Assembly (NCBI GenBank): GCA_016932915.1
Contig: JAFGBY010000122.1
Coordinates: 1 to 41,858 of the forward strand
Reading direction: 5' to 3'
DNA length: 41,858 bases
Source of the DNA: Acidobacteriota bacterium
Lineage (GTDB): Bacteria > Acidobacteriota > DATKUA01 > JAFGBY01
The translations under genes were made by a program, and so were the position numbers. Every line of letters starts with the position of its first letter. The first letter of the stretch is position 1. The notes under the pieces were generated by a model that saw only the letters and a list, made by a program, of their open reading frames with translations, searched no databases and was not told the DNA's origin. Shown piece by piece: positions 17,529-30,125 of the stretch.

Positions 17529-18895
17529 ACTCAGAAACAAAAATCGGAATCTTTGTAATAATTGCTCTTATTATATTCGGATTCTTTCTTATTAAAATTG
17601 ATAAAATAAAACTAGGACAAAAAGAAACTGAAACTTACGATTTATATGCTCATTTCAAGAACATTGCGGGTTTGAGTACGAATGCGACAGTACGTCAACA
17701 AGGTTTTATCATCGGTAAAGTAAAAAGTATTGGCCTGACCGATAGCCAAGTACGTGTTATCATGTCAATACGGAAAGATGTCGAATTATACGAAGACAGC
17801 TCAGCCTCTATAAAAACTGTGGGCCTGTTGGGCGAAAAATATATTGAAATCAATGTTGGGAAAAAAAGAGTTAATAAACTCAAAAATCAAGATGAGATTA
17901 AAACAGGAGATGCCGGAGGCCTCGATGCCGTTGTAGATGTACTTAGCTCCATTGGTGGTGACCTCAAGGATGTTACTGCATCACTCAAGAAAAGCATAGG
18001 CCAGGGAACTGGGAATGAACGATTGGAAAAGATTCTGAACAACATCGAGAAATTTACCGCTGATCTAAAAGATATAACCAGAGAAAACAGTGATAAGATA
18101 GATGAATCAATGACTTCAATCAGGAATATTGCTAAAGATCTTGACGGAAAAATGCCCCAGATATCCGAGGATTTGAAAATCCTTATATCGGACTTGAAAG
18201 AAGTAGTAAAAGAAAACAGGGCAAACGTAAAGGACAGCATCCAAAACATTGAGGAGTTGAGCGATAAATTGGATAAAATCCTCGAAAAGATAAAAGATGG
18301 TGAAGGAACAGTCGGTAAACTTGTTACTGAATCAACTCTTCATGACAATGTGAACAAAGTGGTTAAAAATCTTGAAGATAAAGTTGAAAATGCGACAGTA
18401 ATTCTTCAACAGGCTTCTTATTTTCAGTTTTCTCTTGGTTTCAGGGGTGAATATTACACTGAAGGTGAAGACCTGAAGAATTATATCACCTTTAAACTTC
18501 GAACATGGGAAAACATGTTTTTCTTCGCCGAGATAGTCGATGATAACCTAGCCAGAGTTTATGATCCGAATTATGTTGAAGGCGTTGATAGTATTAATTT
18601 CGACCGGGAACTGACATTTACACTCCACTCCGCTGTCGAGATCGGAGATCTTGTACTACGGGGAGGATTAACAGAGAATAAATTTGGAGGAGCAGTGGAT
18701 TGGATGTTCCTCAATGACGCTTTTCGTTTCACCATGGAAGGATGGGACACAAGCAGGAAAGACGGACCACATCTGAAAGTGTCTCTGAATTACAGATTCC
18801 TCGACCGTCTTTATCTGAATGCCGGTTATGATGATTTTATAAATTCTGACCGCGCACAAGTTTTCCTCGGCATAGGTTTTTCCTGGCTTTACTAG
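17525..18895 (+). CDS. mlaD: MlaD-like MCE-domain protein with coiled-coil and C-terminal beta-barrel-like region
   Basis: N-terminal TM, MCE domain (NIAGLSTNATVRQQGFIIGKVKSIGL...GLLGEKYIEINVG), long helical region, then ~160 aa of amphipathic strands ending GIGFSWLY. Confidence 0.9.
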   Translation: MNSETKIGIFVIIALIIFGFFLIKIDKIKLGQKETETYDLYAHFKNIAGLSTNATVRQQGFIIGKVKSIGLTDSQVRVIMSIRKDVELYEDSSASIKTVGLLGEKYIEINVGKKRVNKLKNQDEIKTGDAGGLDAVVDVLSSIGGDLKDVTASLKKSIGQGTGNERLEKILNNIEKFTADLKDITRENSDKIDESMTSIRNIAKDLDGKMPQISEDLKILISDLKEVVKENRANVKDSIQNIEELSDKLDKILEKIKDGEGTVGKLVTESTLHDNVNKVVKNLEDKVENATVILQQASYFQFSLGFRGEYYTEGEDLKNYITFKLRTWENMFFFAEIVDDNLARVYDPNYVEGVDSINFDRELTFTLHSAVEIGDLVLRGGLTENKFGGAVDWMFLNDAFRFTMEGWDTSRKDGPHLKVSLNYRFLDRLYLNAGYDDFINSDRAQVFLGIGFSWLY

Positions 18896-18926
18896 ATTCT
18901 AAACTTTTTCAGATAAGGTTTTATCA

Positions 18927-20282
18927 TTGGGCCGTAATAAAGAACCGGATTACATCTGCATCGAATGTGATACTCCATATTATAAATGGATCGGGAGATG
19001 TACATCCTGTGGAGCATGGGACAGTATAAAGGAAAATAAAAAGTCATCTCAGAAAAAATCTGCCGCTATCGCAGGTTTGAACTATGCTCCAATTCCTTAT
19101 TCTGAATTGCCCCGGACAAACGAAGAGAGAATAGAAACGGGAATCGATGAGTTTGACCGCGTACTTGGTGGAGGATTAGTAAAAGGTTCGATTATTCTTC
19201 TCGGTGGAGAACCGGGAGTTGGAAAATCAACGATTCTTCTGCAGGTAAGCGCAAAACTGGCAAATTCAGGAGTTAAAGTCCTTTATATCTCAGGTGAAGA
19301 ATCCCCCGCCCAGGTGAAGCTGAGGGGTGAACGCCTGGGAATTGATGAAAAAAGCGGATTATTGTTCCTTGGAGAGACATCACTGGAAATAATCCTTGCC
19401 CTGGTTGAATCCGAAAAACCGGACCTACTCATTATTGACAGCATTCAGACTGTACGTTCCGAAAGATCCGGAACAGGTGCCGGATCAGCAACTTTGATCC
19501 GCGAGGCAACCAGTGCATTTCTTGAATCGGCCAAACGAGATGGAATTACATATATATTAACCGGCCACGTTACTAAAGAAGGAATTATTGCCGGGCCAAA
19601 AGCTATAGAACATATGGTGGATACCGTTCTTTATTTCGAGGGAGAAAAAAAATACGACCATCGGATAATAAGAACAACAAAAAACAGATTTGGTGCGGTT
19701 AACGAACTCGGTATCTTCGAAATGAGAAAAGAAGGCCTGATCCAGGCAGATGATATTTCAAGATATTTTATCAGCACAGCAGACCAGATTTCCCCTGGTG
19801 CGGCGGTTTTTCCCGCACACGAAGGAACAAGATCACTGCTCGTGGAGATACAGGCCCTGGTCAGCTTGAGTAATTATTCTACTCCCCGAAGAACTGTCGT
19901 AGGGATGGATTATAATCGCGCTATTCTCGTATTAGCTGTATTAGATAAGCAGCTGGGTCTGAATCTTTCGGACAGAGAGGTTTATTTGAATGTTGCCGGT
20001 GGAGTAAGTATTTACGAACCGGCAGTTGACCTGGCGTTGACTGGAGCTGTTCTTTCAAGTTATAGAAATCAACCTGTAGCTGAATCAACAGCTTTACTTG
20101 GTGAACTGAGCCTGACAGGCGAAGTAAGAGGTGTGAACGGTATTGAGGACAGATTGAAGGAACTGGCTCATTACAAGTTTAAAAAGGTAATTATTCCTGA
20201 TTCGGTAAGCGTAAATAACGATTACGGGCTTACGTTAATCCGAATCAGACATATTAATACTTTATTGGAAAAATTATTTTAA
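18927..20282 (+). CDS. radA: DNA repair protein RadA (TTG start)
   Basis: Zn finger CIECDTPYYKWIGRCTSCGAWDS; Walker A GGEPGVGKSTILLQ; KNRFG motif; Lon-like C-terminal domain. Confidence 0.96.
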   Translation: MGRNKEPDYICIECDTPYYKWIGRCTSCGAWDSIKENKKSSQKKSAAIAGLNYAPIPYSELPRTNEERIETGIDEFDRVLGGGLVKGSIILLGGEPGVGKSTILLQVSAKLANSGVKVLYISGEESPAQVKLRGERLGIDEKSGLLFLGETSLEIILALVESEKPDLLIIDSIQTVRSERSGTGAGSATLIREATSAFLESAKRDGITYILTGHVTKEGIIAGPKAIEHMVDTVLYFEGEKKYDHRIIRTTKNRFGAVNELGIFEMRKEGLIQADDISRYFISTADQISPGAAVFPAHEGTRSLLVEIQALVSLSNYSTPRRTVVGMDYNRAILVLAVLDKQLGLNLSDREVYLNVAGGVSIYEPAVDLALTGAVLSSYRNQPVAESTALLGELSLTGEVRGVNGIEDRLKELAHYKFKKVIIPDSVSVNNDYGLTLIRIRHINTLLEKLF

Positions 20283-20294
20283 CTGGAGGTTATA

Positions 20295-21281
20295 ATGAAC
20301 GCGAACATCTATTCTTTTATACTGATAATTATTCTCGCGGTTACAGGATATTTCTTTTTAATCCCTGACGGACCGCATTACCAGGGCGCGATAATCGGCC
20401 TGGTTTTTGGAGCTGTACTTTTCTTTTTCAGGAAAAGATCGGGGAAAGTATCTAATAATATTGTAGTTGGCATGATTATCGGCTTGATAATCTCAGGGTT
20501 GTCAGCTCTTATCTTCTTTGCCTTGATTGATGGATTAGCAATTGAAAACCATTATGTCCCTTATATAAAAATAGCCGTATTCATAGCGCTTGCATATTTC
20601 GGACTTCATTACGGTTGGACTCTTGGAAGCCGTTTCTCCCTGAAAAACATGCTTGCTTCGCTTAAAGGTGAATCAGAAGTCTATTCGAAAAGAAAAATAC
20701 TCGACACAAGCGTGATAATTGACGGAAGAATTGCAGATATAATTGAGACCGGTTTTATGGAAGGCCCCGTTGTAATCCCGCAGTTTGTGCTCAAAGAATT
20801 ACAGGCTATTGCCGATTCTCCTGATTCCACCAAGAGAAACAGGGGAAGACGAGGCCTCAATATCCTCAGAAAAATGCAGAAAAAAGGTGATACATATCTC
20901 GAAATATGGGAACAGGACTTTCCCGATGTAAAGGAAGTCGACTTGAAGCTGCTCGAACTTGCAAAACAGATTAACGGAAAAGTGGTCACAAACGATTTTA
21001 ACTTGAACAAGGTAGCCCAGCTGAGGGGAGTAGAAATCCTGAACATAAATGAACTCGCCAATGCCCTTAAACCGGTTGTTCTACCGGGTGAACATATGAA
21101 TGTCAAGATTCTCCGTGAAGGTAAAGAACAGAATCAGGGTGTCGCATACCTGGATGACGGTACGATGATCGTAGTAGACGATGCAAGGACTATGATCGAC
21201 AAAAGCGTGGATGTCGAGGTAACATCTGTGCTTCAAACTACCGCAGGCAAAATGATATTCGCCAAATATCTTGGAGATTAG
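20295..21281 (+). CDS. YacL-like membrane protein with PIN and TRAM domains
   Basis: N-terminal TM segments; PIN domain ILDTSVIIDGRIADI...VVTNDFNLNKVA; TRAM-like C-terminus. Confidence 0.9.
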   Translation: MNANIYSFILIIILAVTGYFFLIPDGPHYQGAIIGLVFGAVLFFFRKRSGKVSNNIVVGMIIGLIISGLSALIFFALIDGLAIENHYVPYIKIAVFIALAYFGLHYGWTLGSRFSLKNMLASLKGESEVYSKRKILDTSVIIDGRIADIIETGFMEGPVVIPQFVLKELQAIADSPDSTKRNRGRRGLNILRKMQKKGDTYLEIWEQDFPDVKEVDLKLLELAKQINGKVVTNDFNLNKVAQLRGVEILNINELANALKPVVLPGEHMNVKILREGKEQNQGVAYLDDGTMIVVDDARTMIDKSVDVEVTSVLQTTAGKMIFAKYLGD

Positions 21282-21332
21282 TATACCTTACGATATAATT
21301 CGCTCTTTAACAGAATAACTTGAGAACAGAAG

Positions 21333-22850
21333 ATGAAAAAGACATTCTATATTACAACCGCAATTGATTATGTTAACGGAGTGCCCCATCTGGGCACAGC
21401 ATACGAAAAGATTACTGCTGATATTATTAACAGGTTTAAGAAATTAGCCGGGTATGACACACATTTCCTGATGGGAAATGACGAACACAGCCAGAATGTG
21501 TTTAAAAAAGCGCAAGAACTGAACATGGATCCGGTTAAATACTGCGATATGATGGAGGAAAAGTTCACTAGCGCCTGGGGAAGATTGAATGTTAAATTCG
21601 ATGACTTCATCCGCACCACAGCGCCGAGGCACAAAAAAACTGTATCGGCTTTTCTCCAGAAAATTTATGATAATGGAGATATATTTAAAGGCTATTATGA
21701 GGGATTCTATTGTGTAAGCTGCGAGAGATTTTACACAGAAAAAGAACTTGATGAAAATAAAAACTGCCCGGTTCACAATACAAAACCTGAGTGGATAAAG
21801 GAAGAAAACTGGTTTTTCCGCCTCTCAAAATACCGTGATCCTTTGCTTGAACATATCGAAAAAAATCCAAGATTTATCCGTCCGGAAATTAGAAAAAATG
21901 AGATTGTAAACGTCTTAAAAGAGGGATTGGATGATCTTTCAATCTCCCGCGCTGGAAGTACATGGGGTGTGCAGATACCCTGGGATGAAAACTCAGTCAC
22001 TTATGTCTGGTTTGATGCATTGATAAACTATCTTTCAGGAATAGGTTATGCTAATGATACAGAAATGTATGAAAAATTCTGGCCGGCAAATATTCACTAT
22101 ATTGGAAAAGATATTACAAGATTTCACTGTATTTACTGGCCGGCAATGCTGATGGCTGCTGGAGTTGATCTACCTGAAACTATTTTCGGCCACGGTTTCA
22201 TAATGCAATCGGGAGCTAAGCTTTCAAAATCTTCAGGAAACGCGATGGATCTTTCTACTATGATAGACGAACTTGGAGCTGAACCGCTTCGTTTCTATCT
22301 TGCCAGTGAAGTAACTCTCGGACAGGATGGAGATTTCTCGGTGGAACGTTTTAAAGAAGTTTACAATTCCCAACTGGCTAACGATTACGGTAACCTGCTT
22401 AACAGGACTCTGACAATGGTCGATAAATACCATGGTAGAGTAGTCTATAAATCTTCTTTAGAAGATGAATTGACAAAAACAGTTACCGAAGCGGTAAAGA
22501 AATATTATGAGCTTTTTGAAGATTTAAGAATGAAGGAAGCTATACAGGAAGCTTTTAGGATTATTACTGAAGGCAACCTTTACATTGACAATAATAAACC
22601 GTGGGAACTGGCGAAAGACGAATCATCAAAAGAAAAACTCGAATCTGTTTTACATAACCTGGTTGACGCTTTAAGGGTATTCACCATTTTGCTCTACCCC
22701 GTAATGCCAGAAAAAACTTCAGAAGCCTGGCGGCAACTTGGATTCCACAACGAATTGGATACTATCCTATATGAAAAAATCCTGGAGGATAAAACTCCAG
22801 AAGGCCATACGACAGAAAAAGGAAGCCCTGTCTTCCCACGTATGGAATAA
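21333..22850 (+). CDS. metG: methionyl-tRNA synthetase
   Basis: YITTAIDYVNGVPHLGTAYEKI (HIGH region), KLSKSSGNAMD (KMSKS region), YVWFDALINYLSGIGY. Confidence 0.95.
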   Translation: MKKTFYITTAIDYVNGVPHLGTAYEKITADIINRFKKLAGYDTHFLMGNDEHSQNVFKKAQELNMDPVKYCDMMEEKFTSAWGRLNVKFDDFIRTTAPRHKKTVSAFLQKIYDNGDIFKGYYEGFYCVSCERFYTEKELDENKNCPVHNTKPEWIKEENWFFRLSKYRDPLLEHIEKNPRFIRPEIRKNEIVNVLKEGLDDLSISRAGSTWGVQIPWDENSVTYVWFDALINYLSGIGYANDTEMYEKFWPANIHYIGKDITRFHCIYWPAMLMAAGVDLPETIFGHGFIMQSGAKLSKSSGNAMDLSTMIDELGAEPLRFYLASEVTLGQDGDFSVERFKEVYNSQLANDYGNLLNRTLTMVDKYHGRVVYKSSLEDELTKTVTEAVKKYYELFEDLRMKEAIQEAFRIITEGNLYIDNNKPWELAKDESSKEKLESVLHNLVDALRVFTILLYPVMPEKTSEAWRQLGFHNELDTILYEKILEDKTPEGHTTEKGSPVFPRME

Positions 22851-22895
22851 AGTCTGGTTATGGACAATTTAAACCTTAACTTCAATCAATAAGGA

Positions 22896-24872
22896 GTGAC
22901 GATGAAAAGAATCCGGTTTTTTTCTTTTATCCTTGTACTTGCCCTGGCCTGCTTCCCAATAATAACGGGAGCAGAACAAACAGAATATGTACAACCACCT
23001 GAAACAATAATCAATGATCAGGTACCTCAGATACCGATTGATATTCAGAAAAAGATGGAACAGTACAGTAACATGAAATCGGCCTTTATTGCAGATTGGA
23101 CTCCGGATGGTAAATCGTTGATCGTAACAACCAGGTTTGGGAACACAAGCCAGCTTTACCTGGTAGAGAAACCGAACAGCAAATTGATCCAACTTACTGA
23201 TTACGAAGAACCCGTGACAAATGCATCTGTATGCCCAACGAAAGGGAAAAACTATTTCATTTTCAGTAAAGATGTCGGCGGCGCAGAAGCTTACCAGTAT
23301 TTTAAATATGATCTGACTAAACGCGAAGCGACTATGATCACTGACGGCAAATCACGTCACATGGGTTTATCATTCAATAACAAAGGCGACAAAATCGCAT
23401 TTGTCAATAACAGCCGTACCGGTATGTTGTTTGATGTATACACAATGGACCCGGAAAATCCTACAGATGTCAAAATGGTATTCGAAGCAAAGCAGCCTGC
23501 TTATTATCTTCCAACTGGCTGGTCCAAGGATGATACCAAATTACTGGTTATTGAATATATTTCGGCAAACGAAGTAAATACATACATGGTTGACATTACA
23601 ACAGGCACATCTGAAATGATCGATCCCGGTTGTAAAGACAAATGCGTTTTCACGATGGGTGATTTTTCCGAAGACGGTAAAGCTGTATACGGAATCAGCG
23701 ATATTGGTTCTGAATTCAAGAAAATTATATCCTATGATCTTGCCACAAAAAAAATCACTACCATCACTGATGACATTAACTGGGATGTCGATGGTGTCGT
23801 AGCAACAAAAGATAAAAAGACTGCTGTCTTCACTATCAACGAAAACGGTATTACCAAAATCTATAAAATGGATATGGCCACCAGTAAGTATGAAAAACTT
23901 GATGTCCTCCCATTTGGTGTTCTAGCTGGACTTGCCCTTAATGAGAAAACTAACAGATTAGCGTTTTCAATTTCAGGTCCGAAGACCAATAGTGATGTTT
24001 TTGAATTAGACCTTAATACAAAAAGTGTTACACGGTGGACAACTAGCGATACAGCCGGATTAGACCCAAGTACTTTCGTTGAACCTATAATTGTAGAGTT
24101 CCCGACATTTGACCAGGTTGCAGGCAAACCGCGTATAATATCCGCTTTTTATTATAAACCGGCAATTGCATCAGCAGATAAACCGGTCCCGGTAATTATA
24201 AATATTCATGGCGGCCCGGAAGCGCAGTATCAACCAAAATTCAGCACAACATTAGGTTATTGGACAAACGAATTAGGTATAGCGGTAATCTCTCCGAATG
24301 TTCGTGGTTCTGAAGGATATGGAAAAAGCTTTATGCTGCTCGATAATGCTGAAAAACGTGAAGATTCAGTAAAAGATATAGGCGCATTACTATCATGGAT
24401 AGAAAAACAACCGGAACTTGATAAAAACCGAGTAGCGGTATTCGGTGGCTCTTATGGTGGATATATGGTCCTCGCATCTATGATCAAATTCTCTGATAAA
24501 ATCAAATGCGCTGTAGATATCGTCGGCATTTCAAGCTTTGTGACATTCCTTAAGAATACATCTCCTTACAGGCAGGACTTGAGAAGAGCGGAATATGGCG
24601 ACGAAAGAGTAATCGGTGAATTTCTTGAAAGTATTTCACCATTGACTCATGCCAACAAAATAAAAGGCCCATTGTTCGTAATTCAGGGGAAAAATGATCC
24701 TAGAGTCCCTTATACAGAAGCAGAACAGATTGTAAAAACTGTACGCGAAAATGGTATCCCTGTATGGTATCAACTTGCGACTAATGAAGGACATGGATTC
24801 AGTAAAAAAGATAACCGTGACTTCATGAATTATTCAATAATCAAATTCTTCCAGGAATATCTGATAAAATAG
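22896..24872 (+). CDS. secreted S9-family prolyl oligopeptidase/acylaminoacyl peptidase
   Basis: Signal peptide (FFSFILVLALACFPIITGA), beta-propeller region, catalytic FGGSYGGY, D in QGKNDPRVP, H in NEGHGF. Confidence 0.93.
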   Translation: MTMKRIRFFSFILVLALACFPIITGAEQTEYVQPPETIINDQVPQIPIDIQKKMEQYSNMKSAFIADWTPDGKSLIVTTRFGNTSQLYLVEKPNSKLIQLTDYEEPVTNASVCPTKGKNYFIFSKDVGGAEAYQYFKYDLTKREATMITDGKSRHMGLSFNNKGDKIAFVNNSRTGMLFDVYTMDPENPTDVKMVFEAKQPAYYLPTGWSKDDTKLLVIEYISANEVNTYMVDITTGTSEMIDPGCKDKCVFTMGDFSEDGKAVYGISDIGSEFKKIISYDLATKKITTITDDINWDVDGVVATKDKKTAVFTINENGITKIYKMDMATSKYEKLDVLPFGVLAGLALNEKTNRLAFSISGPKTNSDVFELDLNTKSVTRWTTSDTAGLDPSTFVEPIIVEFPTFDQVAGKPRIISAFYYKPAIASADKPVPVIINIHGGPEAQYQPKFSTTLGYWTNELGIAVISPNVRGSEGYGKSFMLLDNAEKREDSVKDIGALLSWIEKQPELDKNRVAVFGGSYGGYMVLASMIKFSDKIKCAVDIVGISSFVTFLKNTSPYRQDLRRAEYGDERVIGEFLESISPLTHANKIKGPLFVIQGKNDPRVPYTEAEQIVKTVRENGIPVWYQLATNEGHGFSKKDNRDFMNYSIIKFFQEYLIK

Positions 24873-24892
24873 GATTACAATTAATTCATTAT

Positions 24893-24920
24893 AGCGGCAT
24901 CATTGATGCCGCTTTTTCTT
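24893..24920 (+). terminator. Rho-independent terminator
   Basis: AGCGGCATC-att-GATGCCGCT followed by TTTTCTTT. Confidence 0.85.
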
Positions 24921-25014
24921 TATGCAAATTCTTTACATCATCAAACCAAGTTGATATTATTCTGTCTTACAGAGTACTGCTATTCTTCACAAACTCAGAG
25001 GATATGGGAGATTT

Positions 25015-27397
<2,383 letters not shown>

Positions 27398-27403
27398 TCC
27401 CGA

Positions 27404-28237
27404 ATGCTCATTAAAACGAAGATTGTCGATATAAATAATCAATTATCCGTCGGAGGGGATTCTCCTTTTTTCCTTATCGCGGGGCCATGCGTGATAGAAT
27501 CGGAAGAACATATCCTTAAAATGGCAGAACAGATTAAGGAAATAACCGATAAGCTATCCATCCCTTATATTTTTAAATCATCGTATGATAAAGCTAACAG
27601 AAGTTCTGTCAGCTCTTACAGGGGTCCCGGAATGGAATCCGGCCTGAAGCTGTTGGAAAAGGTTAAAAAAGAGATGGATGTCCCCGTAATCTCGGATGTT
27701 CACTCCATTGAACAGGTAAAACCGGCGGCAGAAGTACTGGATATAATCCAGGTTCCCGCATTTTTATCCCGTCAAACTGATCTTTTGATTGCTGTCGGGG
27801 AAACAGGTAAAGTAGTAAACGTTAAAAAAGGCCAGTTCCTTTCGCCGTGGGATACTGAAAATATAATTTTAAAAATAGAAAGTACTGGAAATAAAAAGAT
27901 AATCTTAACGGAAAGAGGAGCATCATTCGGTTATAACCACCTCATTGTTGATATGAAATCTTTCCCGGTAATGAGAAGTTTCGGGTACCCGGTAGTATAT
28001 GATGTAACACATTCAGTTCAACTGCCGGGAGGAAAAGGAACGTCATCAGGCGGGCTTGGGGAATTCATAGAACCTCTGGCAAGAGCTGGAATGGCAACCG
28101 GAATTGACGGGATTTTCATGGAAGTACATGATTGTCCCGAGGATGCAATGTGCGATGGGCCAAATTCTCTGCCTTTGAGCAAACTTGAGAACCTTCTTGT
28201 TATACTTAAGGATATAGATAATATAGTTAAAAAATAG
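27404..28237 (+). CDS. kdsA: 3-deoxy-8-phosphooctulonate synthase
   Basis: FFLIAGPCVIESEEH, FKSSYDKANRSSVSSYRGPG, FLSRQTDLL, KKGQFLSPWD, GIFMEVHDCPEDAMCDGPNSLPL. Confidence 0.97.
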   Translation: MLIKTKIVDINNQLSVGGDSPFFLIAGPCVIESEEHILKMAEQIKEITDKLSIPYIFKSSYDKANRSSVSSYRGPGMESGLKLLEKVKKEMDVPVISDVHSIEQVKPAAEVLDIIQVPAFLSRQTDLLIAVGETGKVVNVKKGQFLSPWDTENIILKIESTGNKKIILTERGASFGYNHLIVDMKSFPVMRSFGYPVVYDVTHSVQLPGGKGTSSGGLGEFIEPLARAGMATGIDGIFMEVHDCPEDAMCDGPNSLPLSKLENLLVILKDIDNIVKK

Positions 28238-28246
28238 GGTGAAAGA

Positions 28247-28795
28247 ATGACAATGAGAAGCAGGATTCACAATACAAATTTAAAGGAAAAAGCCTGCAGG
28301 ATTAAAATGATTTTACTCGACAATGATGGCGTCCTGACAGATGGCAGTATTATCTTCGGTAAGAACGGTGTTGAATATGCTGTATTCGATGTAAAAGATG
28401 GACTCGGAATAAAACTGGCGCAGGAAGCAGGGATAATAATCGGTATAATCAGCGGCCTGGAATCCGATGCATTAAAAAAGCGGGCAGCATCATTAAAAAT
28501 AGACGAACTTCATACACGAGTGATAGATAAAAAAGCTGTGTACGAAAAAATCAGGGATAAATATAAATTAGAGGATGATGAAATCGCATTCATTGGTGAT
28601 GATGTAATAGATATACCAATAATGATCCGCTGCGGTTTTTCAGCAGCTGTGAACGATGCTCATGCACAAATAAAAAAAATTGCGCATTTTATAACCAATC
28701 AACCCGGCGGTAAAGGCGCTGTAAGAGAATTTATAGATTTCATCCTGACATCTCAAAACCACTGGAAGAACGTAATCAAAAAATATTACGAATAA
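28247..28795 (+). CDS. kdsC: 3-deoxy-D-manno-octulosonate 8-phosphate phosphatase
   Basis: HAD family: LLDNDGVLTDGSIIF, IGIISGLES, FIGDDVIDIPIM; adjacent to kdsA. Confidence 0.93.
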   Translation: MTMRSRIHNTNLKEKACRIKMILLDNDGVLTDGSIIFGKNGVEYAVFDVKDGLGIKLAQEAGIIIGIISGLESDALKKRAASLKIDELHTRVIDKKAVYEKIRDKYKLEDDEIAFIGDDVIDIPIMIRCGFSAAVNDAHAQIKKIAHFITNQPGGKGAVREFIDFILTSQNHWKNVIKKYYE

Positions 28796-28797
28796 AT

Positions 28798-29769
28798 ATG
28801 AGTAGTGAACAGGCGAATATCACATCAAAGAGAAAGAGTATTTCTAAGAAATATTTCAGAAATCCTCTTCTCAGGTTATTTTTCCTTCAATGCCTATTAA
28901 TAGGGAGAATCTTTCCAAGAAGTTTTCTTTTATTAATCGGAAGAGGGCTTGGGAAAATTGCGTATCATATTTTCCCTTCCGAAAGGAAAAAAGCGTTAAC
29001 TCATCTGAAAATTGCTTACCCTGAGAAGACAGAATCCGAAATCAATGATATCACCCGGAATGTTTTTAAACATATCGGTATGAATTTCATGGAGCTTATC
29101 TGGCTTCCACGTTTAAAGAAAAATAATATAGATAAATATGTTGAATTTATCGGGCTTGAACATCTCGATAAAGCCCGCAATCCTAATAAACCAACAATAA
29201 TAATAACAGGACATATCGGTAACTGGGAATTACTTGCCGCTGCCGCCTCTATCAAAGGTTATTCATCTGCAGTCATCGCGACAAAACAAAGAGATGATTG
29301 GATCAACAGGAAGATAAGCGACATTCGTGCAAAATGGAATGTCCATACAATCTGGAGAAATGGCGGTCAAAGTTCTCGGGAAATACTTTCAGTGATGAAA
29401 AATAATGGTGTTCTTGCACTTCTGATGGATCAAGATACAAAAGCGGAATCGGTTTTCGTGGATTTCTTCGGTCGCAAGGCTTTTACTCCTTCGGGCCCGG
29501 CAGCATTATCCTTAAGGTTTAACAGTGAAGTTATTTCTGCATATATCCATAGAAACGGCAACAGGAATCATAAAATAACCTTTAAAAATGCTGAGCCGCT
29601 TGAACCAACTGGAGACAGGGAAAAAGATATTGTTGACAGAACCCAACAATTCACGAAAATAATAGAAGGTGCAATTAACGAACATCCAGAACAGTGGGTA
29701 TGGATGCATAAAAGATGGAAAACACAGAATCCAAATTCCAATAAAGGAGAAAGAAATGACCTGGCTTAG
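28798..29769 (+). CDS. lpxL: lysophospholipid/lipid A acyltransferase, LpxL/HtrB family
   Basis: GHIGNWELLAAA, LLMDQDTKAESVFVDFFGRKAFTPSGPAAL, HPEQWVWMHKRWKT. Confidence 0.88.
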   Translation: MSSEQANITSKRKSISKKYFRNPLLRLFFLQCLLIGRIFPRSFLLLIGRGLGKIAYHIFPSERKKALTHLKIAYPEKTESEINDITRNVFKHIGMNFMELIWLPRLKKNNIDKYVEFIGLEHLDKARNPNKPTIIITGHIGNWELLAAAASIKGYSSAVIATKQRDDWINRKISDIRAKWNVHTIWRNGGQSSREILSVMKNNGVLALLMDQDTKAESVFVDFFGRKAFTPSGPAALSLRFNSEVISAYIHRNGNRNHKITFKNAEPLEPTGDREKDIVDRTQQFTKIIEGAINEHPEQWVWMHKRWKTQNPNSNKGERNDLA

Positions 29770-30121
29770 AATATTTGTGATCGTTGCCTTTGTAGTCTTG
29801 TTCCTCTTTTGGGCAGGACATAATCTGAATAACGTTGTATCAATAAATAATTTCAAAGGTGATACTATCGCAACAACACCGCTTTGGATAGTAGTTTTAA
29901 TTTCAGTATCATTTGGAATGTTTTTCATGGGCATCCTCGGAATTGTTCAGGAATTCAGGGATAAATCTATAATACGTAAACTCAACATTAAAATCGAAAA
30001 ACAGCAACAGGAATTAGCCTCACTACGGAATCTCCCAATCTCTGATGAAATGTCCATGGATGATGATATAGAAGAAGAACCGGAAAAAGAAGTATCGCCA
30101 CCCGACGAAAATGAATCATAA
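29756..30121 (+). CDS. lapA: LapA-domain membrane protein
   Basis: ATG at 29756 after AAAGGAGA; MTWLRIFVIVAFVVLFLFWAGHNLNNV plus second TM, then coiled-coil. The track's upstream start (29669) is inside lpxL. Confidence 0.8.
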   Translation: MTWLRIFVIVAFVVLFLFWAGHNLNNVVSINNFKGDTIATTPLWIVVLISVSFGMFFMGILGIVQEFRDKSIIRKLNIKIEKQQQELASLRNLPISDEMSMDDDIEEEPEKEVSPPDENES

Positions 30122-30125
30122 ATAA

